Numbered from the stretch's first letter, positions 17,857-26,634 are shown. The stretch is 64,000 nt of DNA from Cyanobacteria bacterium FACHB-DQ100 (GCA_014695195.1 JACJNW010000028.1:496001-560000); one strand, 5' to 3'. Translations and numbers: made by a program. The notes: generated from the letters alone by a model not told the origin.

Positions 17857-20043
17857 ATGCAAATTGAAACGCGCTCTGACATGCAAAGAATTGAGACAGA
17901 TCGAGGCATTCGGTTCTGTCAAAGTTTCACGATCGCTAACACAGCGCCAAATGCAAAATACGTAGCAATTCACTATTGGCTAGAAGTCACCGAACCTAGC
18001 TTCTTTTCCCTGCTGGAATGGCATTCCTTCTCACCGACATCGCCAACGGCCATCGCACCGGGAGAAATCAAAACCATCACGCTCAACTTTGATATTCCCG
18101 CTCATGCGGCTCCGGGCATTTATCACTACACGATCGCCTACAAATCTGAGCAACACATCAACAAAACAATTCGCCATCCGCTTCAGTTTGAAGTCCCGTC
18201 CATTCAGCCCCAGCAAGAAACGCTAAACGTGAGGATCGATCCAGGAACGACGGCTGAAATGCCCTGTCTATTACGCCCTGGCCGCTCCGTTACCTTCACG
18301 ATCAACATCGAGAATCGTTCTGCATTCTCTGATTTGATCTATCTCAACTGTGCGGGACTGCCACCAGAGGCATTCACGATCGAGTATCTCAATCGCAATT
18401 CCCAATCCGTCGATGCGGCTGAATCCGTCGATGGCTTACGGCTCGAAGCGCGGCACTGTGGCGAAATTCGCTTTACGGTTCACCCGCCCAAATCTACGCC
18501 TGCCGGAAACTATTCGCCGACCTTGCAACTGATCTCGATGAACGCTTCAGAACTGTTGACGCTCGATGCGCTTCATATTCAAGTGTTAGCCGAAGCGCAT
18601 CTCGAAGCTGAACTCAGCCCCAAAGTGCGATCGGTGCCCCAAGAAGATGCCAGCTTTACGCTAACCATTCGTAATCGCGGCAACGTTGAACAGACGCTAC
18701 GCCTTGATGCCAGAGATTCAGAAAAGCGCTTCCAGTTCACGATCGAGAACAGTACGGTCACAGTTCCACCAAATCAGGAAATGGCGATCGTCCTCAACGC
18801 CACACCCCGGCAGCAGTGGCAGCGCCCGTTCTGGGGCAAGCCAATACGCTCATTGGTCAGCTTGTATCTGATTCCCACCGATCTCGTCTCAGCGACTCCG
18901 CCTTATCCGCCGCAAGCAAAACTCCTCTGGTTTCCGCAACCGAAATGGGTTTTAGCCGCTTTGCTGCTGCTTGGAGCCAGTACCATTCTCAGTCTGTTGG
19001 GTTTGGTTTATCGATTCAACCGTCAACCGATCACAACGGCTGATGTGCTCACGTTTAGTCCGACCAAGCGAACCTATCTTGAAGGCGCAAGCAATGCGGT
19101 GCGCCTAAATTGGGCAGTGCGAAATCCTGAAACTCTGAACCGACTGGTGCTGGTTCAGTTAGATGAAGGCGCAGAAATTCAAAGCAAAGCCTACAATTTT
19201 TCCACCTCAATTCCTCAAGAACTGCAAGCGAAGTCCGATCAGGACAATGGCTGCCGTCGTGTCCGCCCAGAGATACCCGCTCAGTCTGCACCTGTTCTTT
19301 GGGAACTCCCGCTTCCTGACCTGCCCTGGTTTTCCTCGCTTCAGCAGCCCGCAAACTATACGAAAATTGAATGTCAGGGGATTCCCTTTGTCTCGTCGCA
19401 GTCCGGCACGTTTAAATATCGCCTGAAATTGTTCTCGAAATCGGACACCCGCGTTCCGATCGTTCAGCAAACCACTGAAACCGTCACCGTAAAATCAACC
19501 GGTTCCTCTCAGTCGTCTGAGCAATCTCCTTTATTTATTGAGCGATCGTCGGAAACCGATCGACGACCTCAAATTCTTTCGTTTACCCTCAACGGACAAG
19601 ATGCCACAAGCCAACTGACACACACCTTTCCTGTTGCAAGTGGAGATGTTGCGAATGTGGAGGTTTCTTGGCAAGTTGCAGACGAAAATGGCTTAGAGGT
19701 GGAGCTTTTGCCGTTTTCGGGAGCGGTCAAGCCGCGAGGCTCAATCACCTATCCGATTATGCCGGGTAACTTAAAAACGATTACGCTCACGGCTCGAAAT
19801 CGCAACGGGCAACAGGTTACACAGTCGGTGGATATTCAAGCTGTCGTTGCCGATGTTCCCCGTTCTCCTCGGCGGATGCCACGTCGATCGATGCCGCAGC
19901 CTTCACCGAGCACGAGTTCTACGCCTTCACCTGAAGTGACTCCGACTCCTGAAGTGACTCCGACTCCTGAAGTGTCTCCCTCACCTCAACCGAGTGTATC
20001 GCCCATGCCTACGCCTGAAGTGTCTCCCTCACCGAGTCCTTAA
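17857..20043 (+). CDS. Large Ig-like-domain single-pass membrane protein
   Basis: About 728 residues from ATG 17857. Two or three beta-sandwich, Ig-like/COG1470-type modules precede residue 365 (for example GEIKTITLNFDIPAHAAPGI and DASFTLTIRNRGNVEQTLRL). One transmembrane helix is at about 369-388 (WVLAALLLLGASTILSLLGL). A second beta-rich part (about 395-680) is followed by a Pro/Ser/Thr tail with repeated PEVTPT/PEVSPS units. No signal peptide is evident, so the N-terminal half may be cytoplasmic. Function unknown; a scaffold or adhesion role is a guess. Its stop shares the palindrome TTAA with the convergent DUF2079 gene. Confidence 0.8.
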   Translation: MQIETRSDMQRIETDRGIRFCQSFTIANTAPNAKYVAIHYWLEVTEPSFFSLLEWHSFSPTSPTAIAPGEIKTITLNFDIPAHAAPGIYHYTIAYKSEQHINKTIRHPLQFEVPSIQPQQETLNVRIDPGTTAEMPCLLRPGRSVTFTINIENRSAFSDLIYLNCAGLPPEAFTIEYLNRNSQSVDAAESVDGLRLEARHCGEIRFTVHPPKSTPAGNYSPTLQLISMNASELLTLDALHIQVLAEAHLEAELSPKVRSVPQEDASFTLTIRNRGNVEQTLRLDARDSEKRFQFTIENSTVTVPPNQEMAIVLNATPRQQWQRPFWGKPIRSLVSLYLIPTDLVSATPPYPPQAKLLWFPQPKWVLAALLLLGASTILSLLGLVYRFNRQPITTADVLTFSPTKRTYLEGASNAVRLNWAVRNPETLNRLVLVQLDEGAEIQSKAYNFSTSIPQELQAKSDQDNGCRRVRPEIPAQSAPVLWELPLPDLPWFSSLQQPANYTKIECQGIPFVSSQSGTFKYRLKLFSKSDTRVPIVQQTTETVTVKSTGSSQSSEQSPLFIERSSETDRRPQILSFTLNGQDATSQLTHTFPVASGDVANVEVSWQVADENGLEVELLPFSGAVKPRGSITYPIMPGNLKTITLTARNRNGQQVTQSVDIQAVVADVPRSPRRMPRRSMPQPSPSTSSTPSPEVTPTPEVTPTPEVSPSPQPSVSPMPTPEVSPSPSP

Positions 20044-21479
20044 CGGTGCAGCAATACAATTCCGTCTTGAGCAAAGACCTGCTTCAATCCATAGGTTTGC
20101 TGAAGCTGCTGAATTTCTGCTTCAGACATCGATCGCCGCACTGCCCAGACTCGTTTGGCGTTGATTAACACCGCATCATATGGCTCTGATTGCTGTCGTC
20201 CCAATTGCTCGATGACTTTTCGATGACTTAGGTGGGGAACCAAACGCGCATCTGCCAGTACCCGATCGTCTTCACGAATCAGGGCGATCGCGGCTCGGCT
20301 CGCTGCCCAAGTGTCCATCCGCCGAATGTAAAACGTGAAGTAGCCATACTTGCCGAGAATGAATAATCCCACGATCGACCAGGCTAAAATCGCTCGGCGG
20401 CTCGGCAACCATTTCGGCGGATTGGCAACGGTTGCGATCGCAATTAGCATCAAAAACGGCAACAATGGCAGCGCATATTGATCGGTGAGGGTGCGCTGTC
20501 CGTCTTCCTGAGACAGCATATTCATCGCCAGTGTGGGAACGGCTGCAACTAAAGGAAGCCAATTGCGTGGATGACTTGCCCAGACGATCGGCGCAAAACT
20601 CAAAACGATGTACTCAAAGTTCCGAAAGGTGAACAGGGTCTTCAGAAAAAGCAGCGGATTGAAGATGAGATTTTTGGCGATTTCGCTGTAAGACCTTCCC
20701 AAATGGGCATAACGGAATAGAAACCGATCGATAGAAACGCCGCCCTCAGCGCTCGGTATGATCACCTGCGTTGCAATCACAAACCAACTAATCCCGGCAA
20801 GAAGCGCGATCGCACCATAAACCCGCCGATCTTCACACAACCAGAGCCAAATTCCCATCGCTGCCACACTCAATCCGAGTGCATCCCGGCAACTCAGAAT
20901 AATCGCCACACAAATACAGAATTGCCACAATCGCTGAGCGCGGGCAAACCACACTGCACCTAAGAATGCGGGAACGGCGATCGTTTCAGGATGAAAATCG
21001 GCAATATTCGCATTAAACGTTAAGGGATACAGCAAATACACCCCCATCAGCAGCGTTGCCCATTTCGGTGTGATCTTTGCCTGAAGTGCCAGTTCTCGCA
21101 CCATCCAACCGCCAATCACAAGCGCGATCGTTTGAATCAACAATAACCAGTACACACTGGGGTAAATCTTGTAGAGCAGGGCGATCGGGTAAAAAATTAC
21201 GGCAGCATGATCGCCCAAAATATGAAATCTTAACAGCGTCGAAAACGGGGTTTGACCCTGGCTAATCAGATAAACTGCCTGATCAAAAATTCCGAGATCC
21301 CAAGCTTCAGACTGCATCATAAAATGCCGCATTCCGCTAAATCCAAACCCAATGATGCCTGCGATCGCCAAAATTCGCCAAGGTATGCTTGCGGCTGGAT
21401 CGTTTTTCGCTTCATTGGGGTTGGATTTGAACATGGTGGAATCTACGACCATACGATCGCGAAGTTCTGGAATTCGCAA
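20040..21479 (-). CDS. DUF2079 multi-pass membrane protein (GT-C-like)
   Basis: 479 residues with about eleven hydrophobic segments. The DUF2079 signature is clear at the N-terminal third: MQSEAWDLGIFDQAVYLISQ, then RFHILGDHAAVIFYPIALLY and NIADFHPETIAVPAFLGAVW. DUF2079 proteins resemble GT-C glycosyltransferases and are often tied to surface polysaccharides, but the substrate is unknown. Alternative starts at internal Met codons (residues 10 and 16) are possible. Its stop codon overlaps the convergent gene's stop. Confidence 0.88.
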   Translation of the reverse strand: MRIPELRDRMVVDSTMFKSNPNEAKNDPAASIPWRILAIAGIIGFGFSGMRHFMMQSEAWDLGIFDQAVYLISQGQTPFSTLLRFHILGDHAAVIFYPIALLYKIYPSVYWLLLIQTIALVIGGWMVRELALQAKITPKWATLLMGVYLLYPLTFNANIADFHPETIAVPAFLGAVWFARAQRLWQFCICVAIILSCRDALGLSVAAMGIWLWLCEDRRVYGAIALLAGISWFVIATQVIIPSAEGGVSIDRFLFRYAHLGRSYSEIAKNLIFNPLLFLKTLFTFRNFEYIVLSFAPIVWASHPRNWLPLVAAVPTLAMNMLSQEDGQRTLTDQYALPLLPFLMLIAIATVANPPKWLPSRRAILAWSIVGLFILGKYGYFTFYIRRMDTWAASRAAIALIREDDRVLADARLVPHLSHRKVIEQLGRQQSEPYDAVLINAKRVWAVRRSMSEAEIQQLQQTYGLKQVFAQDGIVLLHR

Positions 21480-21502
21480 CAGTATCCCATCAAATCTGCA
21501 TG

Positions 21503-21533
21503 AAAAAACCGATCGATCCGACTCGATCGGTTT
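21503..21533 (-). terminator. Rho-independent terminator after the zinc peptidase gene
   Basis: Perfect 11-bp stem AAACCGATCGA/TCGATCGGTTT with a 6-nt loop; read on the minus strand it ends in a run of six T. It lies 26 bases beyond the stop of the peptidase gene and separates it from the DUF2079 gene. Confidence 0.85.
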
Positions 21534-21558
21534 GCTAAATTTGACTCAAATTAATCGA

Positions 21559-22245
21559 CTAATCACGCTGACCCATTGCAATCAGAATGTATTGCACCAA
21601 TTGAAGCACCGCATACAGCGCGGTTGCTACGTAGGTAAACGCTGCTGCATTCAATACTTTCCGCGCTCCCTGATTTTCCTCACCCTGCAAAATGCCCAAC
21701 TCATCGATCAGCCGCAATGCCCGACTCGACGCATCAAACTCAACCGGCAAAGTCACAATGTGGAAAATAATCACTGCGGCAAACAGCGCAATTCCAAGCG
21801 GGATAAATACCTTGCCCAGTGCGCCGATAAACAGACCCGCCATGATTAAGATCGGGCCAAAATTCGCACCCAAGTTCACCGCTGGAACCAGCGCCGCCCG
21901 CATATTCATGGGTTTATAACCCTTCACATCTTGCAGAACGTGACCACATTCATGGGCGGCAACGGCTGCGGCAGCCAGCGAAGTCGAATTGTAAACCACT
22001 TCAGAGAGTCGGACTGCTTTCGCGCTTGGATCATAATGATCAGTTAGTTCGCCCGCAACGGGTTCAACCGTGACGTTGTAGATGCCCATACGATCGAGAA
22101 TCATCTTTGCTACCTGCGCTCCAGTCATTCCCCCACGCGAGGGAATCCCTGAGTATTTGCGATAGGTGTTTTGAACGCGCTGCTGTGCCCAAAATACCAG
22201 AATCATGCCGGGAATCAGCAGGAGATATGACCAGTGAAAAAACAT
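21559..22245 (-). CDS. Membrane zinc metallopeptidase (YugP-like)
   Basis: 228 residues from ATG 22245, preceded by AAAGGT and AAAGGG purine runs; an upstream open stretch of 31 codons is not like the family. Start MFFHWSYLLLIPGMILVFWA is a membrane segment. Zinc motif AAHECGHVLQ (HExxH) near 111-120, DHYDPSAKAVRLS before it, and two or three hydrophobic segments after it; the third ligand is probably the Glu in LPVEFDAS. Matches the neutral zinc metallopeptidase family of YugP. Followed by a strong terminator. Confidence 0.92.
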   Translation of the reverse strand: MFFHWSYLLLIPGMILVFWAQQRVQNTYRKYSGIPSRGGMTGAQVAKMILDRMGIYNVTVEPVAGELTDHYDPSAKAVRLSEVVYNSTSLAAAAVAAHECGHVLQDVKGYKPMNMRAALVPAVNLGANFGPILIMAGLFIGALGKVFIPLGIALFAAVIIFHIVTLPVEFDASSRALRLIDELGILQGEENQGARKVLNAAAFTYVATALYAVLQLVQYILIAMGQRD

Positions 22246-22468
22246 CGCCCTTTTACCTTTGCTTAAGTTCTGTACAAGACTTAATTGACTGCTTTTATCC
22301 CGTATGCTATCACCTGAAATTCCAAGTGTCTGCCGCAAAAACCGAACTTACGACCGGAGCAGTCGAGAATAGAGAGTTACGTTAAAATGAGGACAGAACT
22401 GAGAGGATGCAAGCGCTAAATGTCGAGGATTACTTGCTGTGTGTCGCTGACTGGAGTTAGCCACATAT

Positions 22469-23149
22469 ATGCGTGAATTGCCCAAAGCACTACAGACTGA
22501 AGGGACTTCGCCGCAGGTGAATCAATCGATCGCGCTCTCAGGTTTACTGCCTCCACCGGATCGAACTCGCGCTAGAGTCTTATCCTGGCTAAAAGGAAAC
22601 GTGCCTGAAACTCGAATTCGACATATTCTGCGGGTGGAGCAGTTTGCGATCGAGCTTGCCGAGTTGCATGGTCTCAATGTCGAAAAAGCGGCTCAAGCGG
22701 CATTGATGCACGATCTCGCTAAGTTCTTTAAGCCCAAGCGATTGTTAAATATGGCGATCGCCGAAGGCTTAACGCTCGATCCGATCGACGAGTCGAATCC
22801 ACATCTTCTCCATGCCGATGTGGGGGCGATCGTAGCGCGGGATGAGTTTGGAGTGCAGGATCAATCAGTATTGGATGCCATTCGTCATCACACGTTGGGC
22901 AGTCCGAACATGAGCTTACTCAGTTGTGTGGTGTATCTGGCAGACGGGCTGGAGCCGGGACGCGGGGACACCCCAGAGCTAGAAGAATTGCGTGATTTGA
23001 GTCGGCGAGATTTGATTCAGGCAACTTGGCGATCGGCGGATGCCTCGCTCAAGCACCTGATTCAAGCGGGTCATTTGATCCATCCGCGTACCGTTCAGAC
23101 GCGCAATGCGTTCTTGCAGCAGTATAAAACTGGGGCACGATCGCGCTGA
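22469..23149 (+). CDS. yqeK: YqeK-type HD-domain nucleotide hydrolase
   Basis: 226 residues. The HD domain runs from about 50 to 190: HILRVEQFAIELAELHGL, LMHDLAKFF (HD pair), HADVGAIVARDEFG, AIRHHTLGSP and YLADGLEPGRG. YqeK proteins hydrolyse diadenosine tetraphosphate symmetrically in other bacteria. It is followed by rsfS 44 bases downstream, the widely conserved yqeK-rsfS pairing. Confidence 0.9.
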   Translation: MRELPKALQTEGTSPQVNQSIALSGLLPPPDRTRARVLSWLKGNVPETRIRHILRVEQFAIELAELHGLNVEKAAQAALMHDLAKFFKPKRLLNMAIAEGLTLDPIDESNPHLLHADVGAIVARDEFGVQDQSVLDAIRHHTLGSPNMSLLSCVVYLADGLEPGRGDTPELEELRDLSRRDLIQATWRSADASLKHLIQAGHLIHPRTVQTRNAFLQQYKTGARSR

Positions 23150-23193
23150 ATCACAGTTTACTAAACCACTTCGTAAAAGGAATTCAAACCTGA

Positions 23194-23598
23194 ATGACAG
23201 AACTTTCTAACCAACAAACCCTTTCCACACCGATTGCAAATCTCGACGATCGCAGCGCTACACTGGCACGTTTGGCGGCAGAGGCTGCCGATGAGCGGAA
23301 AGGGAGTGAGATTGTGTTGCTGAAAGTGGGCGATGTGACGGTTCTGGCAGATTATTTTGTCATGGTGACGGGCTATTCAAAAGTGCAAGTACGGGCGATT
23401 GCTCGATCGATTGAAGAGAAAGTCGAGGAAACGATGAACCGGAGACCGATTCGCTCCGAGGGCTTTGCGGAGGGCAGTTGGATTGTGGAAGATTACGGCG
23501 ATGTGATTGTGCACGTCATGATGCCGCAAGAGCGCGAATATTACGGCTTAGAGTCGTTTTGGGGTCACGCGGCACGAGTGCCTTTTGTTGAGTTCTAG
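23194..23598 (+). CDS. rsfS: Ribosomal silencing factor RsfS
   Basis: 134 residues. RsfS/Iojap fold: LARLAAEAADERKGSEIVLL, VGDVTVLADYFVMVTGYSKVQVRAIA, then PIRSEGFAEGSWIVEDYGDVIVHVM and FWGHAARV near the end. It binds ribosomal protein L14 and blocks subunit joining under nutrient stress. Downstream of yqeK and closed by a strong terminator. Confidence 0.96.
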   Translation: MTELSNQQTLSTPIANLDDRSATLARLAAEAADERKGSEIVLLKVGDVTVLADYFVMVTGYSKVQVRAIARSIEEKVEETMNRRPIRSEGFAEGSWIVEDYGDVIVHVMMPQEREYYGLESFWGHAARVPFVEF

Positions 23599-23615
23599 AG
23601 TTGTAAATTGAATCG

Positions 23616-23650
23616 ATCGGGAGGTCACAGCTTGACCTCCCGATTTTTTT
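23616..23650 (+). terminator. Rho-independent terminator of yqeK-rsfS
   Basis: Perfect 12-bp stem ATCGGGAGGTCA/TGACCTCCCGAT, 5-nt loop, then seven T. Begins 17 bases after the rsfS stop. Confidence 0.92.
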
Positions 23651-23689
23651 GACTGCGATTCTATTAAATTTCGAGCTTGCTGAAATGAC

Positions 23690-23890
23690 GTGAACTTCGG
23701 TGATAGATTGTACTGTGCAAGAAATCGCATCGCACTTCTAGAGGATGATTTTGATCTAGAGAGCAACTCAAAAGAGCAGATTTTAGCCGATTTGAAAGAG
23801 TCCCTTCGCGAAGCGGAATCAGAACAAACGCTGCCGCTCTCAAAACTTTGGGGTGGCATTGTTTTACGTCTCCTTTCATCCTCTAGCTAA
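23690..23890 (+). CDS. Small antitoxin-like protein, uncertain
   Basis: 66 codons from a GTG. The segment SKEQILADLKESLREAESEQ followed by TLPLSKLWGGI resembles the small cyanobacterial proteins (about 70 residues) that act as putative type II antitoxins beside plasmid-stabilisation toxins. No toxin follows; the next gene is the CGLD27 protein. The N-terminal part (MNFGDRLYCARNRIALLEDD) is not typical, so the gene may be a remnant or the start may be wrong. Confidence 0.4.
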   Translation: MNFGDRLYCARNRIALLEDDFDLESNSKEQILADLKESLREAESEQTLPLSKLWGGIVLRLLSSSS

Positions 23891-23934
23891 GTCTTTTATA
23901 CTAAACGATATGTTTTCCTTTCCTCGGCTTGATC

Positions 23935-24426
23935 ATGAACTCAGTTAGTTGTCCCGTTCCTGAAGAACAGCGACCAATCAACGAATATCAAGACCTGAAG
24001 GAATCTTGGTTTTTTCGGTGGGCAACGCTTGATCGCATTGGCTACCTGAAGCCGATTGCGGTTCTTTGGGCGATCACCTGGCTCATTTCTGCTCCCGTTG
24101 CTGCCGTCAGTTTTCCACCTGCGAAACATTTGCCGCAATTTCTCCTATTTGCATCGGCAGGAGCGCTGGTGATTCCGGGTCTAGCTTTGCTGCGGCTTTA
24201 TTTGGGATGGGCGTATGTGCAGCGACGATTGCTCAATCCAGCCGTGTTTTATGAAGAGTCGGGCTGGTATGACGGGCAAATGTGGGAAAAGCCGCCGGAA
24301 GTATTGGCGCAGGATCGATTGGTGGTGAGTTACCAAGTTCAGCCAATTTTAGAGCGGTTAAAGAAGACGTTTGGGGCGGTCGCAGTTGGAATTACGATCG
24401 GGGTTGCAGTTTGGTTCTTTTTGTAA
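23935..24426 (+). CDS. CGLD27/DUF1230 family membrane protein
   Basis: 163 residues from ATG 23935. The motif CPVPEEQRPINEYQDLKESW with FFRWAT is characteristic of CGLD27 (DUF1230), conserved in cyanobacteria, algae and plants. Three membrane segments follow: IAVLWAITWLISAPVAAVSF, FLLFASAGALVIPGLALL and the C-terminal GAVAVGITIGVAVWFF. The plant protein has been linked to iron or photosynthetic stress acclimation; its molecular role is unknown. Confidence 0.9.
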   Translation: MNSVSCPVPEEQRPINEYQDLKESWFFRWATLDRIGYLKPIAVLWAITWLISAPVAAVSFPPAKHLPQFLLFASAGALVIPGLALLRLYLGWAYVQRRLLNPAVFYEESGWYDGQMWEKPPEVLAQDRLVVSYQVQPILERLKKTFGAVAVGITIGVAVWFFL

Positions 24427-24445
24427 AACAGAACTTATAAAACAG

Positions 24446-24485
24446 AAAAGGGTGACGCATTCTAGTAGCGTCACCCTTTTTTATA
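24446..24485. terminator. Bidirectional Rho-independent terminator
   Basis: Perfect 13-bp stem from 24446-24458 (AAAAGGGTGACGC) to 24468-24480, with a 9-nt loop. A/T runs on both sides let it serve both the CGLD27 gene (plus) and hli (minus). Confidence 0.93.
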
Positions 24486-24499
24486 AAATATTGCGAATT

Positions 24500-24709
24500 T
24501 TATAGGCTGGTTAAGAATCCGATGATGCCATGTCCGGTAAAGGCTTCTAAAAGCAGGAGCGAAACGAAGCCGATCATTGCAAGCCGACCGTTCAAGCGTT
24601 CTGCGTTGGTGTTGAAACCGAACTGAGGCTGGTCAGTGACATACATCTGGGGTTCGATCGCAAAATTATTTAACTTGCCTTGGTCGTCAACAATTGAACC
24701 GCTTCTCAT
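24500..24709 (-). CDS. hli: High-light-inducible protein (HLIP/SCP)
   Basis: 69 residues. The single chlorophyll-binding helix carries the family motif ERLNGRLAMIGFVSLLLLEA near 37-56, where Glu, Asn and Arg ligate chlorophyll, and ends FTGHGIIGFLTSL. HLIPs protect photosystem assembly by quenching excitation in the thylakoid membrane. The N-terminal extension (about 35 residues) is longer than in the smallest Hli proteins. An HLR1-like RpaB site lies upstream, and a strong terminator downstream. Confidence 0.95.
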   Translation of the reverse strand: MRSGSIVDDQGKLNNFAIEPQMYVTDQPQFGFNTNAERLNGRLAMIGFVSLLLLEAFTGHGIIGFLTSL

Positions 24710-24748
24710 TTTGTTTTTTCCTTGATTTCTTTACAAAGCTTAACAGGG

Positions 24749-24766
24749 ATTGTTGAGTTTTGTAAA
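24749..24766 (-). promoter_or_regulatory. HLR1-like (RpaB) element upstream of hli
   Basis: Read on the minus strand: TTTACAAA, AC, TCAACAAT. This matches the two imperfect 8-bp repeats with a 2-bp spacer of HLR1 (KTTACAWW-NN-KTTACAWW), 8/8 and 6/8. It lies 40-57 bases upstream of the hli ATG, where RpaB control of high-light genes is known. Confidence 0.5.
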
Positions 24767-24776
24767 GAAACTGAGA

Positions 24777-25682
24777 TTAAACGTTTGCAATCGCATCTTC
24801 GACGATCGCGATTTCTGGTGGTTCGAGTCGGACTTGTGCGGCTTTGATCGAGTCTGCGATCGTTTCTGGGCGGCTGGCTCCGGGGATCGGAACAATGCAA
24901 GGCGATTTCGAGAGCATCCACGCCAGAAGCAGGCTGTAAATTGATAAGCCTTTTTCAGCCGCGAGATCGGTCATTCCGGTGAACTGCTGTAATTGCTTGA
25001 CGCGACTCATGCCACCGAGCGGACTCCAGGGTAAGAAAGTGATGCCTTCGGCTTCGCAGTATTCGAGTACGCCATCATATTCAGGGTTGCGATGCCAGGG
25101 ATTGTATTGGTTTTGCACTGAAACAATTTCGACTACATCGCGAGCTTGTTTGAGCTGATCAATGCTGAAGTTTGATACGCCGACATAACGAACGATTCCC
25201 GCATTTTGGGCTTCTTTGGCGGGAGTGAGTGCATCTTTGATCGAGTAGTTGGGATCAGGGGAGTGATATTGCCAAATGTCGATCGGCTTGTCTCCGCCCA
25301 ATGCTTCAAAACTTTCGCGAATGGTTTTACGCAAATGATCCGGGTTGCCGTTCTGTGTCCAAGAGCCGTTCGGGCGCATCAATCCGCCTTTGGTGGCAAT
25401 CATGACTTGGCTTTTATCGCCTGTGTATTGTTGCAGAGCTTTGTAAATCAGTTTTTCATTGTGATGCTTGTCGGATTCATCGCGACAGTAAGCATCGGCG
25501 GTATCGATTAAAGTAACACCGAGTTCTAAAGCTTTATGAATGGTGGCGATCGATTGGTCTTCCGGTGGACGATCGCGGATTGACATCGGCATTCCGCCAA
25601 GCCCGATCGGGAAGACCATTTCTCGCGTGATTCCGAGTTCTCTTAAATGGGACATTGACATTACTTTGTCCTGAGTTTCCAT
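24777..25682 (-). CDS. Aldo/keto reductase
   Basis: 301 residues with the AKR barrel and tetrad: DTADAYC (Asp and Tyr), ATKGGLM (Lys), WQYHSPDP (His). Later PLGGMSRVKQL and VPIPGASRPETIADSIKAA form the NADP-binding end. The start MGIGLGGM-type strand is FPIGLGGMPMS. Substrate unknown. Same strand as hli, 67 bases upstream of its start. Confidence 0.92.
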   Translation of the reverse strand: METQDKVMSMSHLRELGITREMVFPIGLGGMPMSIRDRPPEDQSIATIHKALELGVTLIDTADAYCRDESDKHHNEKLIYKALQQYTGDKSQVMIATKGGLMRPNGSWTQNGNPDHLRKTIRESFEALGGDKPIDIWQYHSPDPNYSIKDALTPAKEAQNAGIVRYVGVSNFSIDQLKQARDVVEIVSVQNQYNPWHRNPEYDGVLEYCEAEGITFLPWSPLGGMSRVKQLQQFTGMTDLAAEKGLSIYSLLLAWMLSKSPCIVPIPGASRPETIADSIKAAQVRLEPPEIAIVEDAIANV

Positions 25683-25777
25683 AGCAACACCTCTAAACTG
25701 TTTTTCAGTAAAACGGTATTCGCTCTGTTCCTACGTCCTGCCCAAGAAAGAGTTCAGAGATAATTAAGTTTATCGAG

Positions 25778-26113
25778 TTAAAGTAACAATTCAAGCTCAG
25801 TTTTGAGTGAGTCAATGTCGGCAACACGGCTGACAAGAAGGCTTTCTTTGCCTGCATCTTGGAGTCGATCTTTCCAGTGGTGAATCAAATCAGAATTTTG
25901 CATCCAAAAGTTCACAACGGTTCCGACAACTTGGTCTAGATGCCAGTTGTGCTGCGGGCTGACGGTTTCGACTGAGTGAATTAAAGCATCAAGTGTACAT
26001 TCAAAAGTTGAGAGATATTCAACTCCTGTAGATAGATTTTTTTGAGTAATAGTTTGTTGTTGATTGAAGAAAGACAAAACTGGAGAGACTCCAACAATAT
26101 CAAAGGTATACAT
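25778..26113 (-). CDS. Hypothetical protein
   Basis: 111 residues, MYTFDIVGVSPVLSFFNQQQ at the start, soluble, no motif recognised. It has the look of a conserved cyanobacterial small protein (Trp-rich middle: HNWHLDQVVGTVVNFWMQNS). Located between the aldo/keto reductase and a palindromic repeat region. Confidence 0.65.
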   Translation of the reverse strand: MYTFDIVGVSPVLSFFNQQQTITQKNLSTGVEYLSTFECTLDALIHSVETVSPQHNWHLDQVVGTVVNFWMQNSDLIHHWKDRLQDAGKESLLVSRVADIDSLKTELELLL

Positions 26114-26200
26114 TAATACCGTTTCTCCTCAGAACTTCGTTAATTTTTGAACGTTATTTTAAAGAGAAACAATTTGATTTGAGTAGATTTGTTGAACAAA

Positions 26201-26560
26201 TTTAACGTAAGTTCGACAGAAGTTTGTGGCTGCGTTTGGAGCGGTGGAAAGCCCCCTAAATTCCCCATTCTGGGGACTTTGCAGGTTGGAGAACTCTCTA
26301 AGATGTGGAAAATTACGCTAATTCTTCACTTGTGGGGGATGTATACCAAATTGATCTTTAATCGCTACAGATCTTGTAAGCCCCCTAAATCCCCCACGAA
26401 TGGGGGACTTCAAGTCAAAGAAGGATTAAATTCTCAAAGTCCCCCATTCTGGGAGATTTAGGGGGCGAAGGATCTGTAGCATTAACAAACTGATTGGGTA
26501 TTAGGAGGCACGATCGAACACCAATGACGCAGAAAATTTCATCGCACTTACGTCAACTTA
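26201..26560. repeat. Palindromic element, interrupted by a second copy
   Basis: Outer arms TTTAACGTAAGTTCGACAGA (left, from 26201) and ATCGCACTTACGTCAACTTA (right, to 26560) are imperfect inverted repeats. A left core half GCCCCCTAAATTCCCC starts at 26251. A remnant TTAGGAGGC of the right half is found only after a complete second element (26343-26501), so the second element seems to have inserted in the first. Confidence 0.65.
26343..26501. repeat. Palindromic element, ATACCAAATTGAT-armed
   Basis: Arms ATACCAAATTGATC (left) and its imperfect complement ending GATTGGGTAT (right), each with CTACAGATC or GATCTGTAG nearer the centre. The core at 26380-26466 is two facing hairpins: GCCCCCTAAATCCCCCA...TGGGGGACTT and CTCAAAGTCCCCCA...GGGAGATTTAGGGGGC. 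Confidence 0.8.
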
Positions 26561-26634
26561 ATCCATACTTGGAAGGTTTGTTATAGTTCCATTCATCCTT
26601 TGAACTTACCGTTTGAACTAAGCCTAATAAGTTT

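Noticed and set aside
26189-26461. 90-codon frame across the repeat region
   Set aside because: It is made almost entirely of the palindromic repeat arms and cores (PPKSPTNGGLQ and similar) and is not a gene.
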